Shown: positions 21,891 to 30,462, numbered from the stretch's first letter. The stretch: DNA of 35,962 bases from an uncultured Saprospiraceae bacterium (GCA_937872385.1 CALMSO010000090.1:1-35962); one strand, 5' to 3'. Numbers and translations are program-made. Notes: a model not told the origin generated them from the sequence alone.

Positions 21891-24212
21891 TTACTTTCTT
21901 TTTTTCAGTTCCTTTTCCTTGCGCTTAATGTCTTCCTGCAAACGGCGGCGCTCCTCGGTGGAAGATGCTCGGAACAACTGGCGCGACAGGTTGTCAATGT
22001 CTCGTTGCAACATCATATTGTCCAATTCTTTTTTAGCCGCCTGCCCGTCGAATTTCGGCAAGCGATCGTTGCGGGTTGCAATATTAAACAGCGGCAAATC
22101 AATGGCTACGAAAGTAGAAAACCGGAAGGCATTGGCCCGATCCACCACGGTCGTTTTGGCGTCCACAATGTCGCGCAGACGCGGCGTGAGTTGTAGCCCC
22201 AGCCCCCATACGATAGGCGAATTGCGAAAACCGTGCGTGTAAAAAGCGCCCGGCGAGAGCACCTGCCCGAGTTTGATGGTCGGCAGATTGGTGGAGGTCA
22301 GGCGCGCGCTGCGGCTTTCCATTTGGAAGCGATAACTTGTGACGACGCCGAGGTCAATAATGGAAAAAAATACCCCATTGGAGGTACCTTTGGTAGTATA
22401 AGTCGTGTTTTTCAGGAGCTTGCGCGAACCCCAGTTTACATCAATACCAATAGGAGCAAAAGGACTGATTTGTGGAGCCCACTTGTTGCGTACCGACGGG
22501 TTGTCGAGCCATTCACCACCAAAACCCGCCCCTACCAATGCGCTCACATACACGCTGCTACTCGAGTAGCGTTTCACGCGGTAGCTGCCCACCGGCAGGG
22601 TTACTTCATTGAGAATAGCCCGTATCCGGTTGGCATCATCGGCGGCGACGACATCGGCGGCCAGCGACAAATATCGTACAAAACCTTGGGGCGTCTGGTA
22701 CAGTGGGTTATCGCGGTGCAGGGTTTCAATCACCCGGAGGGTTTTCAGAAAAGCGGCGCTGTACTCCTTTATTTCTACATTAAAAGGTACTTGCAACAAC
22801 TCGCGCGCTACCGGCAGGTACTCCTCCTGAAACTCGCGGCCACAAACAAAACTGTTGCGATTGGCCCAGCAAGCGTAGGCACCGATGTGTTGAACGACCT
22901 CTGCAAACATGAAGGCATATTCGCGGAAAGCGCGCTGCCGGTCTTGCTCGCTGTTGTTCAGTATGGTATAACGTTGCAGCTCAGGCGCGCCCGGCGTCCG
23001 GTCGGTACGTACTGCATTGACAAGGCGCAAATCGGCAATCTTGTTTTCTACCTGTTCCAAAAAAGTGAGGTTTTGAAAAATCAACTGCTGCAGCCGTGCA
23101 AAATCGGAAGAGCGCTCGCCCAACTGAAACCGGGCACCATTAATACCCAATTTGCGCAGCACCGCCCGATTATCTAAATAATACAAACTGAGAAAATACT
23201 CCCGTTCGCGCACATTGAGTTGCTTGAAATCATTGGTGCTCACCCACACCCGCCCCGGTGCCATATCGCGCAGGTGCTGCGAAGTGCTCTCTAAGAGTTG
23301 AATGGCACAGCTGAAGGTATCAATAGCCGTGCGTGGGCTGTAACTCTCTGGCATGGAGTATTGCTCGGCCAACGAAGTGAGTATCACCGCTGGGTGCTCG
23401 CCGAGGCTCAAGCTATTAAAGGTTTGATGGACAATGGAATAAGTCTGATAAACGATATTTTGCTTCAAATGTGCGGGCACCATGTACCGCTCGGCATTGC
23501 TAAAGAAAATCCGCAGGTCTTCTTCAAAAGCATTTTGCAGGGACTTGCCGATGTTGATCGAAATCACCTGGTCGTAATCCGAAATGAGGGCATAGGTAGC
23601 CGGAAAAATATTGCGCAAGCGAAAAGTATCAATTTGTACGTCGCCGCGTGTCTTATTTTCAGAATAAATAAAAAACGGGCGGTTTTCAAACTCTTCCTTG
23701 AGGCGGGCAAAGAAGCTCAGCGTCAGCTCGGATTCTGCCCGATTGAGCAGCAACGAAGTAGTAGCATCCACGATGCGGGTATTGAGGCCCGCGCCGAGAC
23801 CGCTGCCAAAGAGCACTTCAATGACGCCGCTTGCCACGTCGTCGAGCAAGCCCTGAGGCGCAGTGGTCAAATCAAAAGTAGTTGAATATTTGCGTTCAAA
23901 ACGCGTGCGGCCGCCTCGGTCGGCTACAATACGGTATTGCTGCTTGAACAATTGCAACTTGCGAATGACGCGCACATTCAGCCCCGGTTTTTCCTCAGAA
24001 ATATAGCGAAGTGGGTCTATAATAAAACTTCGCAGATTGCGCCAGTCGTCCTTGTCGGCTTGTAGCAGCAGGAGGTCTTTATACGCATCCAGCGTATCTA
24101 ATTCATTGGCATCCAGCGTGTAAAGCAGTTTGGCATCGTAAAAGGCATTTTGGGCGAAACCGGTGAGCGCAAGCCCAGCCAGCCATAGCAAAATCAGTAG
24201 TATCTTTTTCAT
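21891..24212 (-). CDS. Exported protein of unknown function, 773 residues
   Basis: Not recognised. A clear signal peptide (MKKILLILLWLAGLALTGFAQ, 21 residues) sends it out of the cytoplasm. Residues about 25-330 are mixed helix/strand and polar (LYTLDANELDTLDAYKDLLL, IVDATTSLLLNRAESELTLS), about 330-560 mostly helical. Residues about 570-730 are rich in Gly and alternating hydrophobic/aromatic residues (SSVYVSALVGAGFGGEW, GVFFSIIDLGVVTSYRFQME, SPIVWGLGLQLTPRLRD), which looks like outer-membrane beta structure. The last 45 residues are a charged coiled coil ending KRKEKELKKRK, unusual for a barrel end. The three-gene minus-strand set may start here. Confidence in it being a real gene is high. 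Confidence 0.85.
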   Translation of the reverse strand: MKKILLILLWLAGLALTGFAQNAFYDAKLLYTLDANELDTLDAYKDLLLLQADKDDWRNLRSFIIDPLRYISEEKPGLNVRVIRKLQLFKQQYRIVADRGGRTRFERKYSTTFDLTTAPQGLLDDVASGVIEVLFGSGLGAGLNTRIVDATTSLLLNRAESELTLSFFARLKEEFENRPFFIYSENKTRGDVQIDTFRLRNIFPATYALISDYDQVISINIGKSLQNAFEEDLRIFFSNAERYMVPAHLKQNIVYQTYSIVHQTFNSLSLGEHPAVILTSLAEQYSMPESYSPRTAIDTFSCAIQLLESTSQHLRDMAPGRVWVSTNDFKQLNVREREYFLSLYYLDNRAVLRKLGINGARFQLGERSSDFARLQQLIFQNLTFLEQVENKIADLRLVNAVRTDRTPGAPELQRYTILNNSEQDRQRAFREYAFMFAEVVQHIGAYACWANRNSFVCGREFQEEYLPVARELLQVPFNVEIKEYSAAFLKTLRVIETLHRDNPLYQTPQGFVRYLSLAADVVAADDANRIRAILNEVTLPVGSYRVKRYSSSSVYVSALVGAGFGGEWLDNPSVRNKWAPQISPFAPIGIDVNWGSRKLLKNTTYTTKGTSNGVFFSIIDLGVVTSYRFQMESRSARLTSTNLPTIKLGQVLSPGAFYTHGFRNSPIVWGLGLQLTPRLRDIVDAKTTVVDRANAFRFSTFVAIDLPLFNIATRNDRLPKFDGQAAKKELDNMMLQRDIDNLSRQLFRASSTEERRRLQEDIKRKEKELKKRK

Positions 24213-24713
24213 GTGGTTGTTTTTTTGCTTGTCGCCATCATTTTTTGATAGCGGGTAGTAGGTGGTGTCTGTTTTTTTTTACAATAACATTGCACAGTGC
24301 CAGCCATGCGGCTTCTCTTGAAAATCGTATTCCATGCTAACGAAAAATGGGGTATCAGAAGCGCGTGCCGGGCACACAAAGATGAAAATTTAATGGTAAT
24401 TCTGCCCCGTAGCCTGCCGGAAATTACAAAAATTGCATAAAAAACAAGCCTTTTACGCGCCTGTTGCGCGCCTCTCCGAGCACTTATTCTGCACAAAATC
24501 GCATTTTTAACAAAAATCGTTAGGCAACTTCCAGTCCTAATTCTATATTTGCAATTATTGAGAGTCGCTACACACCAAAATAATCCCGTGACGTGAAGTA
24601 GCTTAACGTCGGAACATGGCTTTTTTTAATAATAATGCAACACCAGTAAGTAACTATTGCTGCGATTCTCTGGTGTTTCCGGCGTTGATTATTCACTTTA
24701 ATTCAGAAAAACA
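24213..24713. other. Divergent intergenic region upstream of the M23 peptidase
   Basis: 501 bp without a supported gene. It holds a +strand promoter-like TATATTTG (24544-24551) and a leader of about 155 nt with two inverted repeats: GACGT (24590-24594) with ACGTC (24606-24610), and AACACCAG (24639-24646) with CTGGTGTT (24670-24677). A 60-codon frame at 24616-24798 overlaps the M23 start out of frame and is not called as a gene. Confidence 0.55.
24544..24551 (+). promoter_or_regulatory. -7 box of the M23 peptidase promoter
   Basis: TATATTTG is a perfect TAnnTTTG. It predicts a leader of about 155 nt, long for this window. No TTG sits at the ideal -33 spacing. Confidence 0.45.
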
Positions 24714-26084
24714 GTGGATCTTACAGAATCGCTTTACCAACTCAAGACGAAAATCGGACGAATTGCACGTACCAAATTATTCAAAACCAGTTGCATAGGC
24801 CTTGCTGCCGCCACTTTCGGCGCTTTCCTGTACTGGACTTCCGATGCCTCCCAAATATTGCGCGCCTCCATAGCAGGTGCCCCCACCGATAGCGAAGACA
24901 TTGTGCTCGGCGCTTTTCCGGTTACCGTTCCGACCATCAAATACGGCTTTGCGCTCGATACCTTCCAGGTATTTGAAAGCAATATCCGCTCCGGGCAGTT
25001 TCTCGCTGATTTGTTGCTGGCGCAAAAAGTGGATTATCCGTCCATCGAAAAAATTGTCGCCAATGCAAAAGGCGTTTTTAGCGTTAATGAGCTGCGCACC
25101 GGCAATGCATACACCATCCTGACGAAGGACAGTACCGACCGCGCCGAATATCTCATTTACGAACCGAATATCTACGAATACGTTGTTTTTCAATTGAAAG
25201 ATGACCTAAAAGTAGCCCGCATCAAGCGACCAGTAAGCTCGGAAATAAAGGCAGCCGCAGGCGAAATCCGCTCCTCGCTCTGGCAGGCCATGACCGACGC
25301 CGGCATGAGCTATGAATTGGCCGACAAAATGGAGGGCGCGCTCCAGTGGTCGGTGGATTTTCACCATTTGCAAAAGGAAGACCAGTTTCGCTTGGTTTAT
25401 GACCAGCTTTTTGTAGAAGATACGCCCGCCGGTGTTGGCAAGGTGTATGCCGCTTATTATAAAAATGCCCGCAAGGAATTTTACGCCATTTATTACGAAA
25501 GTGAAGATGGCAAAATCAAAGGCTACTACGACCAGGAAGGGCGCCCCATGAAAAGTGCATTCCTGAAAGCACCGGTGAAGTACTCGCGGATTTCTTCGTA
25601 TTATAATCTGAATCGTTTCCACCCCATCCTCAAGCACGTGCGCCCACACTACGGTACAGATTATGCGGCGCCCTATGGCACGGAGATTATGGCCGTAGGC
25701 GACGGCGTGGTGACGGCGGCTTCTTATACCAATGGTAACGGCAATTTTGTCAAAATAAAACACGACAAAACCTACGAAACCCAGTATTTGCATATGCAAA
25801 AATTCGCAAAAGGCATTCGACCGGGCGTGCATGTACGGCAGGGGCAGGTCATCGGCTACGTCGGCTCCACGGGGCTGGCTACGGGGCCGCACGTATGTTT
25901 CCGCTTTTGGCAAAATGGCAAACAGGTCAACCACTTAAAGCTGAATTTCCCGAATCCGGAGCCGCTGCCCGCCGCAGAAATGCCGCGCTTCAGCGAGCTG
26001 CGCGATACTTATGTCAAACAACTGATGGCGGCTACCTTGCCCGCAAAAGATACTGCCGAGACAGCACCAGCAACCAACCCTTGA
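24714..26084 (+). CDS. M23-family metallopeptidase, membrane-anchored (cell-wall hydrolase)
   Basis: A 456-residue peptidoglycan endopeptidase of the LytM/M23 type. An N-terminal membrane segment (about 25-45, SCIGLAAATFGAFLYWTSDA) anchors it. An OapA/LysM-like region follows (about 70-170). The M23 domain covers about 295-425: H312 and D316 in PHYGTDYAAPYGTEI, H360 in QYLHMQKF and H393 in GPHVCFRFW. The last motif is normally HxH; here the second His is Cys (C395). GTG at 24714 is the start because an in-frame TAA lies at 24699 and no in-frame ATG follows before the membrane segment. A terminator follows at 26109. Confidence 0.92.
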   Translation: MDLTESLYQLKTKIGRIARTKLFKTSCIGLAAATFGAFLYWTSDASQILRASIAGAPTDSEDIVLGAFPVTVPTIKYGFALDTFQVFESNIRSGQFLADLLLAQKVDYPSIEKIVANAKGVFSVNELRTGNAYTILTKDSTDRAEYLIYEPNIYEYVVFQLKDDLKVARIKRPVSSEIKAAAGEIRSSLWQAMTDAGMSYELADKMEGALQWSVDFHHLQKEDQFRLVYDQLFVEDTPAGVGKVYAAYYKNARKEFYAIYYESEDGKIKGYYDQEGRPMKSAFLKAPVKYSRISSYYNLNRFHPILKHVRPHYGTDYAAPYGTEIMAVGDGVVTAASYTNGNGNFVKIKHDKTYETQYLHMQKFAKGIRPGVHVRQGQVIGYVGSTGLATGPHVCFRFWQNGKQVNHLKLNFPNPEPLPAAEMPRFSELRDTYVKQLMAATLPAKDTAETAPATNP

Positions 26085-26108
26085 TACCCGGCCTGAGCCG
26101 TCCGTACC

Positions 26109-26152
26109 AACAGCCCCCGATGCCATTTGTATCTGGGGCTGTTGTCTTTTTT
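26109..26152 (+). terminator. Intrinsic terminator after the M23 gene
   Basis: AACAGCCCC (26109-26117) pairs perfectly with GGGGCTGTT (26135-26143), followed by GTC and a T-run. Confidence 0.75.
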
Positions 26153-26161
26153 CAGGAAAAG

Positions 26162-26169
26162 TAAATTTG
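26162..26169 (+). promoter_or_regulatory. -7 box of the gatC promoter
   Basis: TAAATTTG is a perfect TAnnTTTG, 39 nt before the gatC ATG and directly after the M23 terminator. A TTG at 26142-26144 has a short 17-nt spacer. Confidence 0.45.
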
Positions 26170-26207
26170 CCGATAAAATTCGTTTGTACATCTAAAAAAA
26201 TGCACCA

Positions 26208-26498
26208 ATGATAGATGAAAACCTAATTTCGAGACTTGAAGAATTGGCCCGTTTGGAGCTATCGCCTGAAGAAAAAAAGGCATTGTTGCACGAATTGCAA
26301 AACATCTTGGCGCTGGTGGAAAAAATGGAAGAATTGGACACCACTGGCGTAGAGCCGCTGATTTATATCAATGAAAACCTGAGCGCCCTGCGGGAAGATG
26401 TCATTGCTCATCAGGTAAGCCGCGAGGATGCGCTGCGCAATGCGCCAGACAGCGACGGTACATTTTTTAAAGTGCCGAAAGTTATTGACTTAAAATAG
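26208..26498 (+). CDS. gatC: Asp/Glu-tRNA amidotransferase subunit C
   Basis: The small belt subunit of GatCAB, which amidates misacylated Glu-tRNA(Gln) and/or Asp-tRNA(Asn). The 96-residue length and pattern are typical: ENLISRLEELARLELSPEEK at the N-terminus, then LQNILALVEKMEELDTTGVE and PLIYINENLSALREDV, ending FFKVPKVIDLK. gatA and gatB are not in the window, as is frequent in Bacteroidota. It may be co-transcribed with the ABC ATPase gene 42 bp downstream. Confidence 0.95.
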   Translation: MIDENLISRLEELARLELSPEEKKALLHELQNILALVEKMEELDTTGVEPLIYINENLSALREDVIAHQVSREDALRNAPDSDGTFFKVPKVIDLK

Positions 26499-26540
26499 CC
26501 TGACAACCAACAATTTATAATCAATAATTCGTCGAAATAT

Positions 26541-27242
26541 ATGAACCCGATTCTATCTGTAAAAGAGCTGAAGAAAACCTACATCATGGGCACTACGCAA
26601 GTGCACGCCTTGCAGTCGGTATCGCTTGATATTAACAAAAACGAGTATGTGGCGCTGATGGGGCCTTCTGGCTCCGGCAAATCCACCCTGATGAACCTAT
26701 TAGGCTGCCTTGATACGCCTACGAGCGGCGAGTATTTGCTGAATGGCACGAGCGTCAGCACCATGACCGACAGTGAGCTGGCGGAAATTCGCAACAAAGA
26801 AATCGGTTTTGTTTTTCAAACTTTCAACCTGCTGCCCCGGCTTTCTGCATTAGAAAATGTGGCCCTACCCTTAGTGTATGGCGGTGTGAGCAAAGCCAAA
26901 CGCCTTGAGCGCGCCCAGGAGGTACTCGAAGCGGTGGGCCTCGGCGACCGAGTAGATCACAAACCCAACGAACTCTCCGGTGGGCAGCGGCAGCGGGTAG
27001 CCATTGCCAGAGCTTTGGTCAATAATCCCTCGATTATTTTAGCTGACGAGCCAACGGGTAATCTCGATTCCAAAACCTCGGCAGAAATCATGCAGATACT
27101 TGGCAGTTTGCATAGGCAAGGCAACACCATCATCCTCGTGACGCACGAACCCGACATTGCCGAGTACGCCCACCGCGTGGTACGCCTGCGCGACGGGTTG
27201 GTGGAAAGCGATACCCTCAATGAGCACGTAGTAAGTGCATAG
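26541..27242 (+). CDS. ABC transporter ATP-binding protein (LolD/MacB type)
   Basis: A stand-alone 233-residue ATPase. Walker A GPSGSGKST (about 41-49), Q-loop GFVFQTFNLLPRLSALENV, signature LSGGQRQRVAIARAL, Walker B IILADEPTGNLDS and H-loop VTHEPD are all intact. The spacing and the HALQSVSLDINKNEYVALMG start place it in the MacB/LolD/FtsE-like group that works with MacB-type permeases in lipoprotein release or efflux. No permease gene is adjacent, so the partner must be encoded elsewhere. A strong terminator follows 95 bp after the stop. Confidence 0.93.
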   Translation: MNPILSVKELKKTYIMGTTQVHALQSVSLDINKNEYVALMGPSGSGKSTLMNLLGCLDTPTSGEYLLNGTSVSTMTDSELAEIRNKEIGFVFQTFNLLPRLSALENVALPLVYGGVSKAKRLERAQEVLEAVGLGDRVDHKPNELSGGQRQRVAIARALVNNPSIILADEPTGNLDSKTSAEIMQILGSLHRQGNTIILVTHEPDIAEYAHRVVRLRDGLVESDTLNEHVVSA

Positions 27243-27337
27243 TTTCTGGGCGATGCCTTTGCTGAAAGATAAACGATTTTTTTTAAACGAGTTTTTAGAT
27301 TTTTTTGGTGAAAAATTTTATCCTAATCATTCATGGC

Positions 27338-27361
27338 AGCCTTCCTTCGGGAAGGCTTTTT
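27338..27361 (+). terminator. Intrinsic terminator with TTCG tetraloop
   Basis: AGCCTTCC / GGAAGGCT (27338-27345 with 27350-27357), closed by the stable TTCG loop and followed by TTTT. It ends the gatC/ABC transcript. Confidence 0.88.
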
Positions 27362-27368
27362 ACTTTTG
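27361..27368 (+). promoter_or_regulatory. -7 box for the cobalamin adenosyltransferase gene
   Basis: TACTTTTG matches TAnnTTTG. Its first T is the last T of the preceding terminator. The leader would be about 72 nt. No cobalamin riboswitch is visible in it. Confidence 0.4.
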
Positions 27369-27446
27369 TGCCCAACCTTCCATCCAAATGACGCCTCAGA
27401 ATGTTTCATTACATGATAAAAACGCTTCAAGATTCAATCTCGAAAA

Positions 27447-27998
27447 ATGGCTCAGAAAATTTATACTAAAACCGGCGATCAGGGCGAAACCTCGCTCTTT
27501 GGCGGCAAGCGCCTGCCCAAGCATCATCTGCGTATAGAAGCCTACGGCACGGTGGATGAACTCAACTCGTGGGTCGGATTGCTGCGCGACAGTACCGCCG
27601 ACGAAAGCGTACAATCATTGCTAAAAAACGTGCAGGATCGCCTGTTTACGCTTGGCTCCAACTTGGCCAGCGACCCCGATAAGGATATGCTGACGCCCGA
27701 CATTCTGGAAGCGGATGTAACAGCCCTTGAAACAGCGATGGATGAAATGAATGAAACCCTGCCGCCGCTCAAAAACTTCATCCTGCCGGGTGGGCACCCC
27801 ACGGTGTCGCATGCACATATAGCGCGCTGCGTGTGCCGCCGGGCCGAGCGGCAGGTAGTGGCCTTGGCACAAAACGAGCCGGTAGAAATGATTGTCGTCC
27901 GGTACCTCAATCGCCTGTCGGATTATCTGTTTGTGCTGGCACGTAAATTAGCCACTGATTTGGGGGCAGCCGAAGTCGTCTGGAAGCCGCGTGGCTAA
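27447..27998 (+). CDS. Cob(I)yrinic acid a,c-diamide / cob(I)alamin adenosyltransferase, PduO type
   Basis: Transfers the 5'-deoxyadenosyl group of ATP to cob(I)alamin, making coenzyme B12. The 183 residues show the PduO signature: KIYTKTGDQGETSLFGGKRL (ATP-binding N-terminus), RIEAYGTVDELNSWVGLLRD, then FILPGGHPTVSHAHIARCVC, RRAERQVVAL and YLNRLSDYLFVLARKLATD. The Arg/Asp positions that bind ATP are intact. There are no other B12 genes nearby, so it probably serves B12 salvage for adenosylcobalamin enzymes such as methylmalonyl-CoA mutase encoded elsewhere (inference). Confidence 0.95.
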   Translation: MAQKIYTKTGDQGETSLFGGKRLPKHHLRIEAYGTVDELNSWVGLLRDSTADESVQSLLKNVQDRLFTLGSNLASDPDKDMLTPDILEADVTALETAMDEMNETLPPLKNFILPGGHPTVSHAHIARCVCRRAERQVVALAQNEPVEMIVVRYLNRLSDYLFVLARKLATDLGAAEVVWKPRG

Positions 27999-28047
27999 GC
28001 CCCTGCTCACTGCTCGATGTTTTGGCATTTACGACGCAGAATTTATA

Positions 28048-28055
28048 TATCTTTG
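28048..28055 (+). promoter_or_regulatory. -7-like box TATCTTTG
   Basis: A perfect TAnnTTTG downstream of the adenosyltransferase stop. TTG at 28022-28024 would be at a long 23-nt spacing. It would start a transcript near 28062 heading for the terminator at 28188. Confidence 0.4.
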
Positions 28056-28128
28056 CAAATGAAGTAATTGTTTATTGCAAAATTATTGCCTAATTAGATT
28101 ATAATGCCCTGAAAACTAATACTTGTAA

Positions 28129-28188
28129 GCCCCCGTAAAATGACATATCATAAGCACAGGGTATCACCCGCGCTGGGGAGTTTTTTTT
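28129..28188 (+). terminator. GC-rich hairpin region with T8
   Basis: GCCCCCG (28129-28135) can pair with CGCTGGGG (28171-28178, one mismatch), enclosing GGG-TATCA-CCC (28159-28169). T8 follows at 28181-28188. It could end the adenosyltransferase mRNA, a small RNA or a PgpH leader. Confidence 0.5.
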
Positions 28189-28308
28189 ACGCATAAATAC
28201 CCAAACATAAAATTATTTTTAGCATAAACATTTGGTTATCAAGCATAAAAATTACCCCAATTAACAAATAACAATGTCCCATTACTTTTTATTCTGGAAT
28301 GATTACGT

Positions 28309-30399
28309 ATGATAAGCTGGACAAACATTATTGCACAACTACCCAACCTGAGCCGGTATTTCATCATTGCGGGGATTATTACCTTTATCAGTTTTTTATT
28401 TCCAAATAGCCTGCAATTCAAATACCAGTTTGAAAAAGGACAAATCTGGCGTTACGATGACGTGACGGCACCTTTTGATTTTGCCATCCGGAAAAACCAG
28501 TCGGATATTGACTCGACCATAGCACAACTGAAAGCCGAATTCTCACCGTATTATGAAATGGATGCGAATGTGCTCCGAGAACAGAAGAAAGTTTTTGAAG
28601 CAACTTTTAAGCAAGAACTAAACCTGATACGCAATACCAATCAGTTTCCGGATGTAAAGGCGCACCCCGACCGCTACCTGAGCTACGGGCAGCGTTTTCT
28701 GGAAAAAGTATATGAACAGGGCATCATCGCGCTGTCGCCTGCCCATGAGCAACATGGCAAAAACTTTGTAGTGCAACTGATAAAAGGCAATATTGCCCAG
28801 GAACATACCCTGCAATACTTCTTGACCACCCGCTCGGCGCAAGCACTACTCACCGATAGCCTGCCTTACAGCCAGCTGCCGGAGCCCGATTTTTTGTATT
28901 CGCTATTAGAAAATGTACTGACGCCCAATGTTTTTTATAATGCCGACCTTACCAGCCGCTTTCTGGAGGAAGCCCTCGCGCAAATCCCCACTACGGAAGG
29001 CATGGTGCGCCGTGGTGAAGCGATCATAGCCCGCGGCAACGTAGTAACCGACAGGGTTTATCAGCAGTTAGAATCGCTCAAGGAGCAATACGAACAAGAC
29101 GTGACCACGCGCAAGTCTTACTGGTCGGTTTTTATCGGTTATTTTTTACTTACACTGCTTATCATTGGTATTTTTTCGGTTTATTTAGCCATGTTTGCCA
29201 ATAAAGTTTTCCGCAGGCATCAAGAGCTTTTTTTTATACTGCTCTGGCCCGCCATTTACAGTTATTTAGTGTATGTAGTAGAAAGTACGGATGCGTTGAG
29301 CGCTTATATGATTCCATTTTGCATCGTACCTATTGTGATACGCACCTTTTACGATAATCAATTGGCCATCTTTTCGCACATTACTATCGTACTGATTGCC
29401 AGCTTTTTATCTTCGCTGGGCTATGAATTTATTCTTTTGCAAATGCTGGCAGGCATTGTCGTATTATTGAGTGATATTAATACCCGTAGTTGGTCGCATT
29501 TCTTTTCGTCCATGTTTTACATCTTCCTGACTTATGCCTTAGCTTTTCTTGGGCTGTCGCTCATTCAGGAAGGTAGCCTTGCCAGCATTGACGGCTCGGT
29601 TTTCACGGCTATTTTCATCAGTGCGTTTCTCACTATGCTGGCTTATCCGCTCATCCCTTTATTAGAAAGGGTTTTCGGTTTTACATCGCACATCACGCTG
29701 ATGGAGCTGACCGACATGAACCGCCCGCTGCTACGCGAACTCAGCATTAAGGCGCCCGGTACGCTACAACATTCGCTACAAGTAGGCAACCTTTCGGAAG
29801 CAGCCGCTCGTAAAATTGGCGCCAATCCTTTATTAGTAAAAGCAGCCGCTTTGTATCATGATATTGGCAAAACCAAACACGCCAGTTTTTTTATTGAAAA
29901 TCAAAACCCAGCCAACGGCAATCCGCACGAGCAAAAAACGCCGCTCGAAAGCGCCAAAATCATCATTGAGCACGTCACCGAAGGCGTACTAATGGCAAAA
30001 AAACATCGGCTACCGCTCATTATTATTGATTTCATTAAAACCCATCACGGCACCACGCGGGTCGAATATTTCTATCGCCAATATATCAACGACCACCCGG
30101 AAAATGAAGTAAATGAAGCCGATTTTCGCTATCCCGGGCCCAAGCCCCGCAGCAAGGAGGAAACCATTATGATGATGGCCGATAGCATAGAAGCTGCCTG
30201 TAAAAGCTTGAAAAACCCGACCGAGCAACAAATCAATGAAATGATTGACAAAATAGTGGCGGGCAAAATCGCTCAAGGGCAAATGGAAGACTCTCGGCTT
30301 ACCTTCCGCGAGCTTGAAGTTTGTAAAAAAGAATTTAAAAAGCTGATGAAATCCGTGCATCATGCGCGCATTGAATACCCGGAAGAGAAGAAGGGTTGA
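28309..30399 (+). CDS. 7TM-HD phosphohydrolase (PgpH/YqfF-like, probable c-di-AMP phosphodiesterase)
   Basis: A 696-residue membrane protein. It has an N-terminal segment (about 17-35), an extracytoplasmic 7TMR-HDED-type domain (about 45-270: YDDVTAPFDFAIRKNQSDID), a block of about seven membrane helices (about 280-465) and a cytoplasmic HD domain (about 490-690). HD-domain metal ligands are visible in LQHSLQVGNLSEAAARKIGA and LYHDIGKTKH (H517-D518); FIKTHHGTTRVEYFY supplies the later His pair. PgpH of Listeria with this architecture hydrolyses c-di-AMP. That substrate is inferred here, and no c-di-AMP synthase gene is in the window. The next gene follows 63 bp later. Confidence 0.93.
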   Translation: MISWTNIIAQLPNLSRYFIIAGIITFISFLFPNSLQFKYQFEKGQIWRYDDVTAPFDFAIRKNQSDIDSTIAQLKAEFSPYYEMDANVLREQKKVFEATFKQELNLIRNTNQFPDVKAHPDRYLSYGQRFLEKVYEQGIIALSPAHEQHGKNFVVQLIKGNIAQEHTLQYFLTTRSAQALLTDSLPYSQLPEPDFLYSLLENVLTPNVFYNADLTSRFLEEALAQIPTTEGMVRRGEAIIARGNVVTDRVYQQLESLKEQYEQDVTTRKSYWSVFIGYFLLTLLIIGIFSVYLAMFANKVFRRHQELFFILLWPAIYSYLVYVVESTDALSAYMIPFCIVPIVIRTFYDNQLAIFSHITIVLIASFLSSLGYEFILLQMLAGIVVLLSDINTRSWSHFFSSMFYIFLTYALAFLGLSLIQEGSLASIDGSVFTAIFISAFLTMLAYPLIPLLERVFGFTSHITLMELTDMNRPLLRELSIKAPGTLQHSLQVGNLSEAAARKIGANPLLVKAAALYHDIGKTKHASFFIENQNPANGNPHEQKTPLESAKIIIEHVTEGVLMAKKHRLPLIIIDFIKTHHGTTRVEYFYRQYINDHPENEVNEADFRYPGPKPRSKEETIMMMADSIEAACKSLKNPTEQQINEMIDKIVAGKIAQGQMEDSRLTFRELEVCKKEFKKLMKSVHHARIEYPEEKKG

Positions 30400-30462
30400 G
30401 GGGTTGAAAAGAGTAAATTAAGTCCTTGCTCCAATAGGACGAGGAGCCAAAACGATAAAATT

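Larger units (their letters stand above)
27999..28308. other. Intergenic region upstream of the PgpH-like gene
   Basis: 310 bp without a supported gene. It holds a perfect -7 box TATCTTTG (28048-28055) and, about 130 nt later, a GC-rich hairpin region with T8 (28181-28188). A further 120 nt of AT-rich leader precedes the ATG at 28309. See the findings for the possible RNA. Confidence 0.6.

Noticed and set aside
22233..23177. 314-codon open frame on the plus strand
   Set aside because: Antisense to the 773-aa exported protein, whose signal peptide and tight spacing to argB mark it as the real gene.
24209..24496. 95-codon minus-strand frame touching the start of the 773-aa protein
   Set aside because: Cysteine- and arginine-rich random-looking sequence without likeness; treated as intergenic.
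25206..25934. 242-codon open frame on the minus strand
   Set aside because: Antisense to the M23 peptidase domain; no coherent protein pattern.
27243..27446. Cobalamin riboswitch before the adenosyltransferase gene
   Set aside because: No B12-box-like sequence was found in the leader; the hairpin there is the terminator of the preceding transcript.
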